Source of the DNA: Pleomorphomonas carboxyditropha
GTDB lineage: Bacteria; Pseudomonadota; Alphaproteobacteria; Rhizobiales; Pleomorphomonadaceae
Length of the DNA stretch: 64,000 nucleotides
Reading direction: 5' to 3'
Assembly (NCBI RefSeq): GCF_002770725.1
Contig: NZ_NQVN01000005.1
Location: forward strand, 124,001-188,000
This document shows, piece after piece, positions 46,808 through 57,054 of this stretch. The notes under the pieces were generated by a model that saw only the letters and a program-made list of their open reading frames with translations, was not told the DNA's origin and searched no databases. The position numbers were made by a program, and so were the translations under genes. The first letter of the stretch is position 1; each line of letters opens with the position of its first letter.

Positions 46808-47275
46808 TCAGCTACCGGCGCGAAGCTTTTCCATGAAGGCGCGGGCGGCCCGGTCGCAGAGGTCGAACACGGCGTCGAAGGCCCGCTCGTCCTGGTAATA
46901 GGGATCGGGCACCTCGCCGGCGAGGCCGAGCGCTTCCTCGAGGCAGAGACCGATGCGCGCCGTCGAGCCGGCCGGCGCCAGGCGGTTGAGGTCGGCGACG
47001 TTCTGCCGGTCCATGCCGACGATCAGGTCGAAATCGGAAAAATCGGCCGGCCGCACCTGGCGGGCGCGCAGCGGCGCCAGATCGACACCGCGCTTGCGGG
47101 CGGCGGCGATGGCGCGCCGATCGGGCGGGTCGCCGGCGTGCCAGCCGCCGATGCCGGCGCTGTCGACGCGGGCGTGCCGGGAAAGACCGGCGGCGGCGAG
47201 GTGGTTGAGCATCAGCCCCTCGGCGGTGGGCGAGCGGCAGATGTTTCCGAGGCAGACGAACAGGATCGAGCGCAT
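46808..47275 (-). CDS. Low-molecular-weight protein-tyrosine phosphatase
   Basis: A 155-residue LMW-PTP. The P-loop CLGNICRS (Cys8, Arg14) starts the protein, and the general acid lies in PDPYYQD near residue 130. It removes phosphate from tyrosine. Such enzymes are often partners of BY-kinases of the kind encoded at 11557-13713, but here they are 33 kb apart, so that link is only a possibility. The start ATG 47275 is fixed by the P-loop position. Confidence 0.94.
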   Translation of the reverse strand: MRSILFVCLGNICRSPTAEGLMLNHLAAAGLSRHARVDSAGIGGWHAGDPPDRRAIAAARKRGVDLAPLRARQVRPADFSDFDLIVGMDRQNVADLNRLAPAGSTARIGLCLEEALGLAGEVPDPYYQDERAFDAVFDLCDRAARAFMEKLRAGS

Positions 47276-47350
47276 GGGGCGGTTTTCGCCGCGACGCGCC
47301 TTGCGGTCAAGACGGCGGCGATCATACTGTCCCTTATTGGAGTGTGCCGA

Positions 47351-47989
47351 ATGGATTTCCTGCCGACGGGCGGCGTGCTCGCCGCCTATACGCTGGCCGT
47401 GCTGGCGCTCAACTATACGCCCGGACCGGACATGGCGATGTTCGTCGGCACGGCGATCACCCGCGGCCGGCGGGCGGGGATCGCCGCCTTTCTCGGCACC
47501 AATACCGGCATTCTCGTGCATACGCTTCTGGTGACCTTCGGCCTCGCGGCGCTGCTCGCCGCTTCGCCGGTTGCCTTCGACGTGCTCAAGGTGATCGGCG
47601 CGTTCTATCTGCTGCATGTCGCCGTCGGCTCCATCCGGCATGGCAGCCGCTTCGCGCCGGAAGGTGGCGCCCTGCCGCCCGAGCCGGCCAGCCGGCTCTA
47701 CCTCAAGGGGCTCGCCATCAACGTGCTGAACCCCAAGGTGGCGCTGTTCTTCCTGACCTTCCTGCCGCAGTTCGTCGAGCCGGGCGATCCGGCGGCCCGC
47801 GGCAAGCTGCTGTTCCTCGGCCTGTGGTTTCTTCTGGTGTCGACGCTGTCGACGCTGCCGCTGATCCTCGGGGCGAGCGGCGTCGCCGCCTTTCTCAAGG
47901 CGCGGCCGAAGGTAATGCGGGGCATCGACTATGTGTTCGCCGGGGTGATGGGCGCCTTCGCGGTCAAGCTGGTCACGGCTCGTCTTTAG
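47351..47989 (+). CDS. LysE/RhtB-family amino acid exporter
   Basis: A 212-residue membrane protein with about six helices. The family block NYTPGPDMAMFVGTAITRGRRAGIAAFLGTNTG is at residues 20-55, and LKGLAINVLNPKVALFFLTFLPQFV near 120. It probably exports an amino acid or homoserine-lactone-like compound. Its 3' end overlaps the convergent membrane protein gene by 17 bases. Confidence 0.92.
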   Translation: MDFLPTGGVLAAYTLAVLALNYTPGPDMAMFVGTAITRGRRAGIAAFLGTNTGILVHTLLVTFGLAALLAASPVAFDVLKVIGAFYLLHVAVGSIRHGSRFAPEGGALPPEPASRLYLKGLAINVLNPKVALFFLTFLPQFVEPGDPAARGKLLFLGLWFLLVSTLSTLPLILGASGVAAFLKARPKVMRGIDYVFAGVMGAFAVKLVTARL

Positions 47990-48431
47990 AGCTCCGCCGT
48001 CCGGTCAGGAAAACGCCGTCGACGCCGGCCATGCGGCCGGCCGCCAGCCAGTAGACGAAGCCGCCGATGAAACCGGCGGCGATCAGGATGGCGATGCGGC
48101 GCGGATCGCCGTCGAGCGGGCGCATCATCGGCGCGATTCCGAAGGCGGGCAGGGCGCCGAGGAAGCCGCCGGCGACGAGATAGATGAGAACCGAGCGCAG
48201 GCGGAACACCTCGGTGACCAGGATGATCACCGCCCAGGGGGCGAGCGCCATGGCGCCGAGGTAGCTGGCGGCAAAGGCGGCGCCGACGCCGAAGTTGCCC
48301 CAGAACCAAACGCTGTCGGCCGGATCGGCGGGGCCGAGACCGACCGAGGCGGCCAGCATGAACACGGCGGCGGCGATCACCGCCAGGATGAAGCCGATCA
48401 GCGCGGCGAAGATGCGGCCGACCGCCCGCAT
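47973..48431 (-). CDS. Conserved four-helix membrane protein, unknown function
   Basis: A 152-residue protein with four predicted membrane helices (starting IFAALIGFILAVIAAAVFML, then VGAAFAASYLGAMALAPWAVIILV, SVLIYLVAGGFLGALPAFGI and IAILIAAGFIGGFVYWLAA). No catalytic motif is visible. Its ATG overlaps the rlmN stop (TGATG), so it is translationally coupled to rlmN. Its function is unknown. Confidence 0.82.
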   Translation of the reverse strand: MRAVGRIFAALIGFILAVIAAAVFMLAASVGLGPADPADSVWFWGNFGVGAAFAASYLGAMALAPWAVIILVTEVFRLRSVLIYLVAGGFLGALPAFGIAPMMRPLDGDPRRIAILIAAGFIGGFVYWLAAGRMAGVDGVFLTGRRSSKDEP

Positions 48432-49678
48432 CAGTCCTCTCCGTGGCCGGCCACCATGGCGCGCATGGCGAGATCGGCCTCCATGAGCCCCATCTCCAGC
48501 CGGAGCCGCTCGGTCTTCCTGAGCCGCTCGCTCTCGCTCTTCAACTGGCCGCAGGCGGCGGCGATGTCGCGGCCGCGCGGCGTGCGGATCGGCGAGGCGT
48601 AGCCGGCGTCGTTGACGAACTGGGCGAAGGCCTCGATCGTTTCCCAGTCGGAGCACTCATAGGCGGTACCCGGCCAGGGATTGAAGGGAATGAGGTTGAT
48701 CTTGGCCGGAATGCCCTTCAGGAGCTTGACCAGATCGCGGGCGTCCTCGAGGCTGTCGTTGACGCCCTTCAGCATCACGTATTCGAAGGTGATGCGGCGC
48801 GCATTCGACAGGCCCGGATAGGCGCGGCAGGCGTCCATCAGCTCCTTCAGCGGATACTTCTTGTTGATCGGCACCAGCACGTTGCGCAGGTCGTCGCGCA
48901 CGGCGTGCAGCGAGATGGCCAGCATGCAGCCGATCTCGTCGCCGGTACGGGCGATGTTCGGCACCATGCCGGAAGTGGACAGCGTGACGCGGCGCTTCGA
49001 CAGCGACAGGCCGTCGCCGTCCATGATGATGGCGAGCGCCTGCTTGACGGCGTCGAAATTGTAGAGCGGCTCGCCCATGCCCATCATGACGACGTTGGAA
49101 ACGAGACGTCCCTCGCTCGGGATGGCCGCCTCGGCGTTGTGCGCCACGTCCGGATAGTCGCCGAGCCGATCGCGGGCGACCAGCACCTGCGCCACGATCT
49201 CCTCGGCGGTGAGGTTGCGCACCAGCATCTGCGTGCCGGTGTGGCAGAAGGCGCAGTTGAGCGTGCAGCCGACCTGCGAGGAGACGCAGAGCGTGCCGCG
49301 CCCCTCCTCGGGAATGTAGACGGTCTCGATCTCCACCGGCTTGCCGGCGCCGCGCGAGGGAAAGCGCATCAGCCATTTTCGCGTGCCGTCGGCCGATACC
49401 TGCTCGGCGACGATTTCCGGCCGGCCGACGACGTAGGCGGCGTCGAGGCGGGCGCGCAGCTCCTTGGCGACGTTGGTCATCGCCGAAAACTCGCGCACGC
49501 CGCGCACGTAGATCCAGTGCCAGAGCTGGGCGACGCGCATGCGGAGCTGCCGCTCCTCGACGCCGATGGCGAGGAGCGCCTTGGCCATCTCGACGCGCGT
49601 CATGCCGACGAGCGACGGCTTTTCCGGCGCGGCGGCGGGCAAGGCGGCAACAGGGCGATGGTCGATGAGGGTCGACAT
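48431..49678 (-). CDS. rlmN: Dual-specificity RNA methyltransferase RlmN
   Basis: A 415-residue radical SAM methyltransferase. The cluster motif CTLNCAFC is preceded by TLCVSSQVG, and the conserved [19 protein letters not shown] and [11 protein letters not shown] blocks follow; the conserved C-terminal Cys is in AACGQL. It methylates A2503 of 23S rRNA and A37 of some tRNAs. I took ATG 49678 (AGGACC about ten bases upstream) over a 19-residue longer frame. Confidence 0.96.
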   Translation of the reverse strand: MSTLIDHRPVAALPAAAPEKPSLVGMTRVEMAKALLAIGVEERQLRMRVAQLWHWIYVRGVREFSAMTNVAKELRARLDAAYVVGRPEIVAEQVSADGTRKWLMRFPSRGAGKPVEIETVYIPEEGRGTLCVSSQVGCTLNCAFCHTGTQMLVRNLTAEEIVAQVLVARDRLGDYPDVAHNAEAAIPSEGRLVSNVVMMGMGEPLYNFDAVKQALAIIMDGDGLSLSKRRVTLSTSGMVPNIARTGDEIGCMLAISLHAVRDDLRNVLVPINKKYPLKELMDACRAYPGLSNARRITFEYVMLKGVNDSLEDARDLVKLLKGIPAKINLIPFNPWPGTAYECSDWETIEAFAQFVNDAGYASPIRTPRGRDIAAACGQLKSESERLRKTERLRLEMGLMEADLAMRAMVAGHGED

Positions 49679-49846
49679 GGGCGTTCGGTCGGTCCTGATG
49701 GGGTTGGGAGGCGAAAAATGTCGCCGGAAAAACAAGAACGGCCGCGGACGTCACCGTCCCGACCGTTCCCGGTTAAGAAAAGCCATAGCAGAAAACCGGA
49801 GAAAACCCAAGCCTAGGTTGGGTTGATCCCGATTCAGGCGTGCAAC

Positions 49847-50371
49847 TTACTGACACTCGCCATCGATGCGCTTCAAGGCGGCGCTGACGCCCTTCAGCGA
49901 ATAGGTATCCGTCGTCACGGTGCCGCGGCGCGAGGTGCCGGTGATCACCATATCCGAGCCGGCCTTCATGGCGTTGATGAAGCGGCTTTCCTCGGCGGCG
50001 TTGTCGACCCAGGCGCCCTGGTCCTTGGTGTACATGCTGAAGGTGGCGTCGCCGATCTTGACGGTGGTCTTGGAGCCTTCCTTGTAGGGATAGCCGGTGA
50101 TCACCGACACCTCGTGCTTGACGCCTTCCTTCGGACGATTGGTGATGAACATGAACACCGGGTCGCGGTTGACGCCTTGCGGCTGCGTGTCGGTCGGCTG
50201 CGTGGCAGCGTAGCAGACCTTGGCGCCGGCATTGTTGTAGGTGTAGGTGGCCCAGCGCTCGAACGTCTGGAGCGGCGTGGGCGCCTTGGTCTGCTGCTGC
50301 TGGGCGCCGGCGATGGTCGTCGCGCCGAGCAGCAGTGCGACGGCCAAGCCGAGGGTGCGTGCGTTCGTCAT
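49847..50371 (-). CDS. Invasion-associated locus B (IalB) family protein
   Basis: A 174-residue periplasmic protein with a signal peptide cleaved near IAGA-QQQ (about residue 23). The mature part carries the IalB-family pattern W...CYA near the start, VFMFITNRPKEGVKHEVSVITGYP, and GTSRRGTVTTDTYSLKGVSAAL near the end. IalB proteins are widespread in Rhizobiales and were named from Bartonella; in free-living species their role is unclear. AAGGTGA lies four bases before the ATG. Confidence 0.9.
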   Translation of the reverse strand: MTNARTLGLAVALLLGATTIAGAQQQQTKAPTPLQTFERWATYTYNNAGAKVCYAATQPTDTQPQGVNRDPVFMFITNRPKEGVKHEVSVITGYPYKEGSKTTVKIGDATFSMYTKDQGAWVDNAAEESRFINAMKAGSDMVITGTSRRGTVTTDTYSLKGVSAALKRIDGECQ

Positions 50372-50509
50372 CTAATCACCTTGGGTCTTGTCGTGGGACA
50401 CGGATGCGCCCACCGAAGCGGTCCGCATGAAGCCTAAGGGAAACGTTAAGGCGTCATGGTTACCAAAGTGTTGCTCCGGCGTTTCGTTTCGTCGGGCGAT
50501 GGTGGCCAT
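50372..50509 (-). CDS. Possible small protein (45 aa) directly upstream of ialB
   Basis: Open frame starting MATIARRNETPEQHFGN and ending VSHDKTQGD, with GAGG about six bases before the ATG. Its stop directly abuts the ialB ATG, which would fit a coupled leader peptide. But the same stretch must contain the ialB promoter, and no similarity is known to me, so it may be chance. Confidence 0.3.
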   Translation of the reverse strand: MATIARRNETPEQHFGNHDALTFPLGFMRTASVGASVSHDKTQGD

Positions 50510-50598
50510 GGGCGCCTCACGTTGCTGCGGCGCGAGGCTTGGCCCGAAATCGGGCGACAATGCGGCCAGCCGTGGTGGTCTCGTTTCGCTGTCGCGAG

Positions 50599-50976
50599 TT
50601 ATCCGGCTTTTTCGGCGGCGAGCCGGTCGAGGGCAACGCGGGCGGCCAGGCGGTGGCGCTCGCCGATGTGGCGCCGCACCATGCCGATGGCGGTGACCAG
50701 CACGGTGATGTCGTCGGAGAAGCCGAACCCCAGAATGAAGTCCGGCACGATGTCGAGCGGCACCACGAAATAGGCGAGGGCGGCGAGCAGCGTCGCCCGC
50801 ACCGATGCCGGCGTCTCGGGGTCGAGGGCGCAGTAATAGGCGGCCACCACCTCGTCGATGAAGGGAATGGCGGCGATCGCTTTCTTGACCGTCTTCCAGA
50901 AGCGGGAGCGGACACGGGCCTCGTGGCCTTCGGCCGGGCCGATGATCTCGGGGTCGGGATGGTGGGATTTGCGCAT
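50599..50976 (-). CDS. YkvA/DUF1232 family membrane protein
   Basis: A 125-residue protein with the DUF1232 core VRATLLAALAYFVVPLDIVPDFI...GFSDDITVLV, where the P-x-D-x-x-P-D motif lies at the end of a hydrophobic helix. The function is unknown. I chose ATG 50976; a TTG at 51012 would add twelve residues and overlap the upstream glycosyltransferase gene. A probable operon runs from the glycosyltransferase into this gene. Confidence 0.85.
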   Translation of the reverse strand: MRKSHHPDPEIIGPAEGHEARVRSRFWKTVKKAIAAIPFIDEVVAAYYCALDPETPASVRATLLAALAYFVVPLDIVPDFILGFGFSDDITVLVTAIGMVRRHIGERHRLAARVALDRLAAEKAG

Positions 50977-51008
50977 GGCGTCGAAAATGGGAATCCGGGC
51001 GGCCGCTG

Positions 51009-52463
51009 TCAACGGTCGATGCGGTAGATCGGCATGCGGCCGCCCGGCGCCTTGTAGATGCGGGTGTCGAGGGCGCCGAGCGGCTCGATCCGCTCCGGCG
51101 CGATGCCGAGCGCCGCCGGATCGGCCTCGGTGACCAGCAGCGCCGGACCATGGACGGCGGGCTCATAGGGAATGGTCATCTCGAACTGGTCGGCCGGCGC
51201 GGCGCCGGGCGCCACATAGGGCCGGACGTCGAGGCCGCTGTCGCGCAATTCGTAGAGGGTTTCGGAGGTCATCGGCCGTCCGACGGTGACGACGGTGCGG
51301 ACACCGGCCGCCCGGGCGGCCTCGGCAAGCTTGTCGCCGTAATCGGCCCAGTGCAGCAGGCGATGGAGCTGCCGCGGCTTTTCCGGCAGCGGCACATGGC
51401 CGACGAGGCTGGCGCCGGCGGCCAGCGCCACGGCCGCCGCCGTGCCGATCGCCGCCGACAGCTTCAGGAGACCGCGCCAGCGGCCGTTGCAGAGCAGGGC
51501 GCTGGCGAAGACGATCAGCGCCGGGAAGGCGGTGGCCGCCCAGTTGCCGTGCAGCTTGGCGAAGGCGGCATTGACGCCGATGACGATCAGGATGGGCAGG
51601 CTCAGCCACATCATCAGCCGGTCGGCCGCCGGCCTGGCCGATCGCCAGCCGAGGATGGCGGCGAGGATGGCGACGGCGAACAGGATCGGCCCGGGAATGA
51701 CCGCCTGCCCGCCGAGATATTCGAAGATCTTGCCGAACTTGAAGCCGATCTTCTCCCAGCCGGCGTTGTCGCCGGTATGATGGAAGGTGACGAAGCCGTT
51801 GTGCGCGTTCCAGATCAGGTTGGGCAGGAAACCGGCGAGGCCGCCGAGAAGCGCCACCCAGGTGGCGCCGGTGCGCAGGAGCGGGCGCCGGTCGGCCGTC
51901 GCGACGAGATAGACGAGCAGCGAGGCCGGCAGGTAGATCATCGCGTATTTGGCGTTGAGGCCGACGGCGACGGTGCCGGCGAGATAGAAGGCGCGGGCGA
52001 GGGACCGCTTTTCGAGGAGCAGCACCGTCGCGTGCAGGCCGACGCACCAGAAGAACAGGAGCGGCACGTCGGTGTTGAGAATCAGCGACGACAGGCTGAC
52101 GGCCGGCATCGCCACATAGGCGAAGGCGCTCCAGAAGGCGACGCGGGCGTCATAGAGGCGGCGGGCGGCGAGGAAGACGAACCAGGCGGCCGCCGCGTGC
52201 AGGATGGGCGCCGGCGCCCGCACGCAGGCGACGCCGTCGCCGCAGACTTCCGTCGTGCCGCGGATCAGCCAGGCGATCAGGCCCGGCTTGGTGAAATAGC
52301 CGAAGGCGAGGTGCCGCGACCAGGCCCAATACTGCGCCTCGTCATAGGTGAGCTCGAAACCGCTCAACAGGAGGGCGGCGAGGCGAAGGAGAAGGAAGGC
52401 GGCGATGACCAGAAGGGTCAGCCTCGTCCAGTCACGGTCGGAAATCGGATGCGGATCGGTCAT
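51009..52463 (-). CDS. Glycosyltransferase family 39 (PMT/ArnT-like) membrane protein
   Basis: A 484-residue integral membrane protein with about 10-12 helices and a soluble C-terminal part of about 110 residues. Near the N-terminus [31 protein letters not shown] matches the GT39/ArnT family, including the catalytic Asp-Glu pair after the first helix. It would transfer a sugar from a polyprenyl phosphate carrier to lipid or protein in the periplasm. ATG 52463 is preferred; a TTG at 52520 would lengthen it by 19 residues. Confidence 0.88.
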   Translation of the reverse strand: MTDPHPISDRDWTRLTLLVIAAFLLLRLAALLLSGFELTYDEAQYWAWSRHLAFGYFTKPGLIAWLIRGTTEVCGDGVACVRAPAPILHAAAAWFVFLAARRLYDARVAFWSAFAYVAMPAVSLSSLILNTDVPLLFFWCVGLHATVLLLEKRSLARAFYLAGTVAVGLNAKYAMIYLPASLLVYLVATADRRPLLRTGATWVALLGGLAGFLPNLIWNAHNGFVTFHHTGDNAGWEKIGFKFGKIFEYLGGQAVIPGPILFAVAILAAILGWRSARPAADRLMMWLSLPILIVIGVNAAFAKLHGNWAATAFPALIVFASALLCNGRWRGLLKLSAAIGTAAAVALAAGASLVGHVPLPEKPRQLHRLLHWADYGDKLAEAARAAGVRTVVTVGRPMTSETLYELRDSGLDVRPYVAPGAAPADQFEMTIPYEPAVHGPALLVTEADPAALGIAPERIEPLGALDTRIYKAPGGRMPIYRIDR

Positions 52464-52636
52464 GCTCGGCTCGGCTGGCAAGGTGGCGGCCGGTTTATCA
52501 GCTGCGATCGTGGCCGGCAAATGGCGAATCTCCAGCCTTGCGCGGCCGGCATAGTCGGTTAAATTGCCGCCGATCCTTTCGAGCCGCCGGCGACCCTCCC
52601 GCCGACCGCCGCGGCGTTCATCCTCACGGAGTTTCC

Positions 52637-53857
<1,221 letters not shown>

Positions 53858-53863
53858 GCGCTA

Positions 53864-55360
53864 TCAGAATGGCAATTCCTCCTGCCCGTCGCCCTCATCG
53901 GGGGCAGCGGGTGGGAGCAGGTCGAACTCGACCTGTTGAGCTGCGGCATTTGCGGCATTGCGGCCGACCTTCAGGCAATAGAAAGCCGCCGGCTCGAAAT
54001 GCATCGGCACGATATCGAAGCTGATATCCCCGGTTTTCTGCCTGGTGGTGATCACGATATTTGGCGATGGGGCAGGCCAGTTGAGCGAGCGGGCGTGTTT
54101 CGCCGCGAATTTGCGCAGGTAGCCGAGATCTCCGGGGCGTTCGAAAAAGCGGTCCGTCCATTTGATCTCGACGATCCATGCCGGTTCGCCGAACTGGACG
54201 GAAACAATGTCGATCTCCCCCTCCTTGTCCCTTGCATAACGAAGATGATCCTTGGCCTTGGCGTCGTGGAACCATTGGGCGAAGATCGCCGTCTCGACCA
54301 TGGCGCCCATGATGTCGTCGTCCGCCCTGACGGGTCCGAACAAAGCCGCCCGAAGGCAAGGATTGGTCAGGTAGACCTTGAAATAATGGTTGCGCTGGAA
54401 GCGCTGAGCGTTGATGTCGATGCGTTCCACGGTGCGCACCAGGAAGGCGGCTTCCAGATATTCGATATAGCGCCTGAGGGTGTTCTTGGCGACGCGGGAG
54501 CTTTTCGACAGCCCTTCCAGCGAGACCTCCTGGCCGGTGTTGAAAGCCAACACCTTGAAGAGATGCTGCAATTCCTGAACGTCGGAAATGCCGTAGAGGC
54601 TCGGCAAATCGCGTAACAGCACCTTCTCGACGATGTCCTGGCCGATGTAGCGCGCCGGGTTCCGCTTGGCTTCCTCGGACAGGGCGAGTTCCGGATAGCC
54701 GCCGTAGTTAAGGTAGTCGACGAAGGCGGCGTTGAGTTCGCCGATGCGGTCGATCAGATCCGTTTCCCCCATGACGGTTGCCAGGGGATGCCCTGTCAGG
54801 CGCAAGAACTCGGCGAAGGTCAACGGCGGCAGCAGAAACTCGGTGAAGCGGCCGGCCCCTGATTCCCGCGATCCACGCGAGAGGGCGGCAGCGGCCGAGC
54901 CGGAGACCACGAACTTGATGTCGCGATAGCTGTCGACCAGCGACTTCAGGTGAACTTCCCAGTCCTTGAGGTATTGAATTTCATCGAAGAAGATCGTCCT
55001 GTCGCCCGGCGCGCCGCCATAGCTGCCGAGATAGACCTGAAGCAGCTTTTCGAGCGGCAGGCCGGAAAACAGCGGCGTATCGAGCGAGATGAACAGCAGG
55101 TTCTGCTTGTCAGCTCCCGCTGCTAGCAAATGCTTTATGGCCTGCTGCATCATGATCGTCTTGCCGACGCGGCGCGGCCCCATCAGCACCACGGCCCGGC
55201 GAAGCTGCCGTTGGCGAACAAGGTCGAGGAAAGGCGCGAAATAGTCGCGCTCGGGATAGGCGGAAACATCCTGAGGTATGGCACCGCTGCCCCACCACGG
55301 ATTGTCGAAGCGCATTCGGTTGACGAGTTCTTCGTCAGATATGGTCAGCATTTGGATCAC
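53864..55360 (-). CDS. AAA-type ATPase with DUF4143 domain
   Basis: A 498-residue protein of the AAA_14/DUF4143 kind. Walker A is GPRRVGKT (residues 61-68), Walker B TIFFDEIQYL, and sensor VVSGSAAAAL. The DUF4143 part follows with a winged-helix stretch (VSLEGLSKSSRVAKNTLRRYIEYLE) and a nuclease-like EGEIDIVSVQFG...WIVEIKW block near residue 400. Such genes are patchily distributed and move often; their function is not established. The alternative start ATG 55351 is nine bases downstream. Confidence 0.88.
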   Translation of the reverse strand: MIQMLTISDEELVNRMRFDNPWWGSGAIPQDVSAYPERDYFAPFLDLVRQRQLRRAVVLMGPRRVGKTIMMQQAIKHLLAAGADKQNLLFISLDTPLFSGLPLEKLLQVYLGSYGGAPGDRTIFFDEIQYLKDWEVHLKSLVDSYRDIKFVVSGSAAAALSRGSRESGAGRFTEFLLPPLTFAEFLRLTGHPLATVMGETDLIDRIGELNAAFVDYLNYGGYPELALSEEAKRNPARYIGQDIVEKVLLRDLPSLYGISDVQELQHLFKVLAFNTGQEVSLEGLSKSSRVAKNTLRRYIEYLEAAFLVRTVERIDINAQRFQRNHYFKVYLTNPCLRAALFGPVRADDDIMGAMVETAIFAQWFHDAKAKDHLRYARDKEGEIDIVSVQFGEPAWIVEIKWTDRFFERPGDLGYLRKFAAKHARSLNWPAPSPNIVITTRQKTGDISFDIVPMHFEPAAFYCLKVGRNAANAAAQQVEFDLLPPAAPDEGDGQEELPF

Positions 55361-55932
55361 CCAATTGATCCTATAGGCGCCTCAACCGCTAACAAGGTCA
55401 TTTGACTGATCTTATTTGACATGCCTTATGAATAAGATCAATGGGCTGACTCTAAAAAATGGTCGGCACCCCTAACCAACCGGAATAGCGGCGCTTTGGC
55501 CTGTTTGATGCCGCACGCGGGCTGCCGACTGGCGTTCAAAGTCGACTGATAGCGACACCAGATGGGGCACGGCTGGTCTGTTCGGCGGCCACTGAATATT
55601 CTGGGCAATCGCCGGTGGCCACGCCCTGTTTCTCGACCGCGTCGCGTTCGAGGACGTAACCTCGCGAATCGTCGAGGTAATGGATTCGGCCGGCAAACGT
55701 AAACTTGTATCCGGAATACAACAAAAATGTCATCCGGTCTGCCTCGGTCTTGCTCGCGCGGCGTCCGCCACCCTACAACGGCTGGTATCGATGAAGGGCC
55801 GTGCGGGGGCATGCCTGGCTGCGGGCAAATCTCTTGCGGCAGATCCGTCTTGCCGGCGGCTGGCAAGGCGCGCAATGCCCCGTTCCCGACGCGCGGCGAT
55901 CTTTCCTCGCTTTGAAAGACAAGGAGACCTGC
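55361..55932. other. Intergenic region with inverted repeat, upstream of SIP gene
   Basis: 572 bases holding the divergent starts of the ATPase and SIP genes. A perfect inverted repeat, TGATCTTATT (55407-55416) and AATAAGATCA (55431-55440), lies about 50 bases upstream of the ATPase start and is a possible operator. A minus-strand frame (55536-55733) is open but unrecognised and has no ribosome site. Otherwise I see nothing. Confidence 0.5.
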
Positions 55933-57030
55933 ATGACGCGCCTCGTTGCCAACGCCACGGCCGCCGTTGCCCATCCCGAAGCGGTGATCGCCGAGGTTTG
56001 CGAGCACTTCAGCGACCATGAAGCCCGCATCGACCGGGACGGGAGTGCATATGTGGTGACGTTCCCCTTCGGCACCGGGCGCCTCGCTGCGCAAGGCGGC
56101 ACGATCGTCATTCAGGCCGAGGCCGACGACATCACCGGTCTCTACTACATGCGCATGGCGATCGCCGGACACGTCAAGGAACTGGCCGGCCCGTCCATGC
56201 CGAACATCGTCTGGACCGGCGATGGCCAGGATATCAGGACCCCGCCCAACTTCCGCATGGTGCGGGTGCTCCGGGTGGAGGATCTGACCGGCAGCCTCCG
56301 CCGGGTCACCTTCGCCGGCGAGGACATCGCCCGTTTCGCCACCGACGATGCCCTGCATGTCGGCCTGTTGATCCCGCCGCCCGGCAGCCTCCTCCTGCCG
56401 CCGACCGTCGGGGCGGACGGGCTGCTGGTCTGGCCCGAGGGCACGGATCGCCCGGCCATCCGGCGATACACCATCCGCAGTTGCGACGCCTCGGCCGGAA
56501 CGCTCGACGTCGATTTCGTCCTGCATGCCGATGCGGGGCCGGGTTCGGCCTTTGCGGCCAGAGCCAGGGAGGGGGACGTGATCGGCGTCGCCGGCCCGAT
56601 GGGTGGCTCCATCCGGCCCGACAAGGACTGGTATCTGCTGGCCGGCGACGAGACGGCTCTGCCGGCGATTGCCCGCATCCTCGAGTTCCTGCCGGCGGAG
56701 AAGCGCGGCATCGCCCTGATCGAGGTCGACGATGCCCGCTCGGAGATCGAGCTCCGCAACAATACCGCCATCGAGGTGACCTGGGTGCACCGGCGCGGCG
56801 GGGATCATGAAACCGCGTCCCCGCTGGCCGAGGCGGTGCGGCGCGCCCGGTTTCCGGACGATCTTTCCGCGGCCTACGCCTGGGTCGGCTGCGAGTTCGC
56901 CGACTTCAAGGCAATCCGCTCGTTCCTGCGAAGCGAGGTGCGGCTTCCGAAGGACCAGCATCTCGTCGTCGCCTACTGGCGCAAGGGACAGGCCGACGAT
57001 CCCACCTCTTCCGCGGCCCATGACGAATAG
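55933..57030 (+). CDS. Siderophore-interacting FAD ferric reductase with N-terminal DUF2218
   Basis: A 365-residue two-part protein. Residues 1 to about 88 look like DUF2218 (HFSDHEARIDRDGSAYVVTFPFG...). The rest is a siderophore-interacting protein: a flavin-binding domain with RRYTIRS (FAD contact) near residue 180 and an NAD(P)H-binding C-terminal domain with LLAGDETALPAI. It should reduce ferric siderophore in the cytoplasm to free iron. AAGGAG lies seven bases before ATG 55933. It precedes the IclR regulator and TonB uptake genes, which supports an iron role. Confidence 0.92.
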   Translation: MTRLVANATAAVAHPEAVIAEVCEHFSDHEARIDRDGSAYVVTFPFGTGRLAAQGGTIVIQAEADDITGLYYMRMAIAGHVKELAGPSMPNIVWTGDGQDIRTPPNFRMVRVLRVEDLTGSLRRVTFAGEDIARFATDDALHVGLLIPPPGSLLLPPTVGADGLLVWPEGTDRPAIRRYTIRSCDASAGTLDVDFVLHADAGPGSAFAARAREGDVIGVAGPMGGSIRPDKDWYLLAGDETALPAIARILEFLPAEKRGIALIEVDDARSEIELRNNTAIEVTWVHRRGGDHETASPLAEAVRRARFPDDLSAAYAWVGCEFADFKAIRSFLRSEVRLPKDQHLVVAYWRKGQADDPTSSAAHDE

Positions 57031-57054
57031 CCGGGATTTGCCCCGGCTGGACCG

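Noticed and set aside
55536-55733. 65-codon minus-strand frame upstream of the SIP gene
   Set aside because: It looks partly protein-like, but there is no ribosome site, family match or operon partner.
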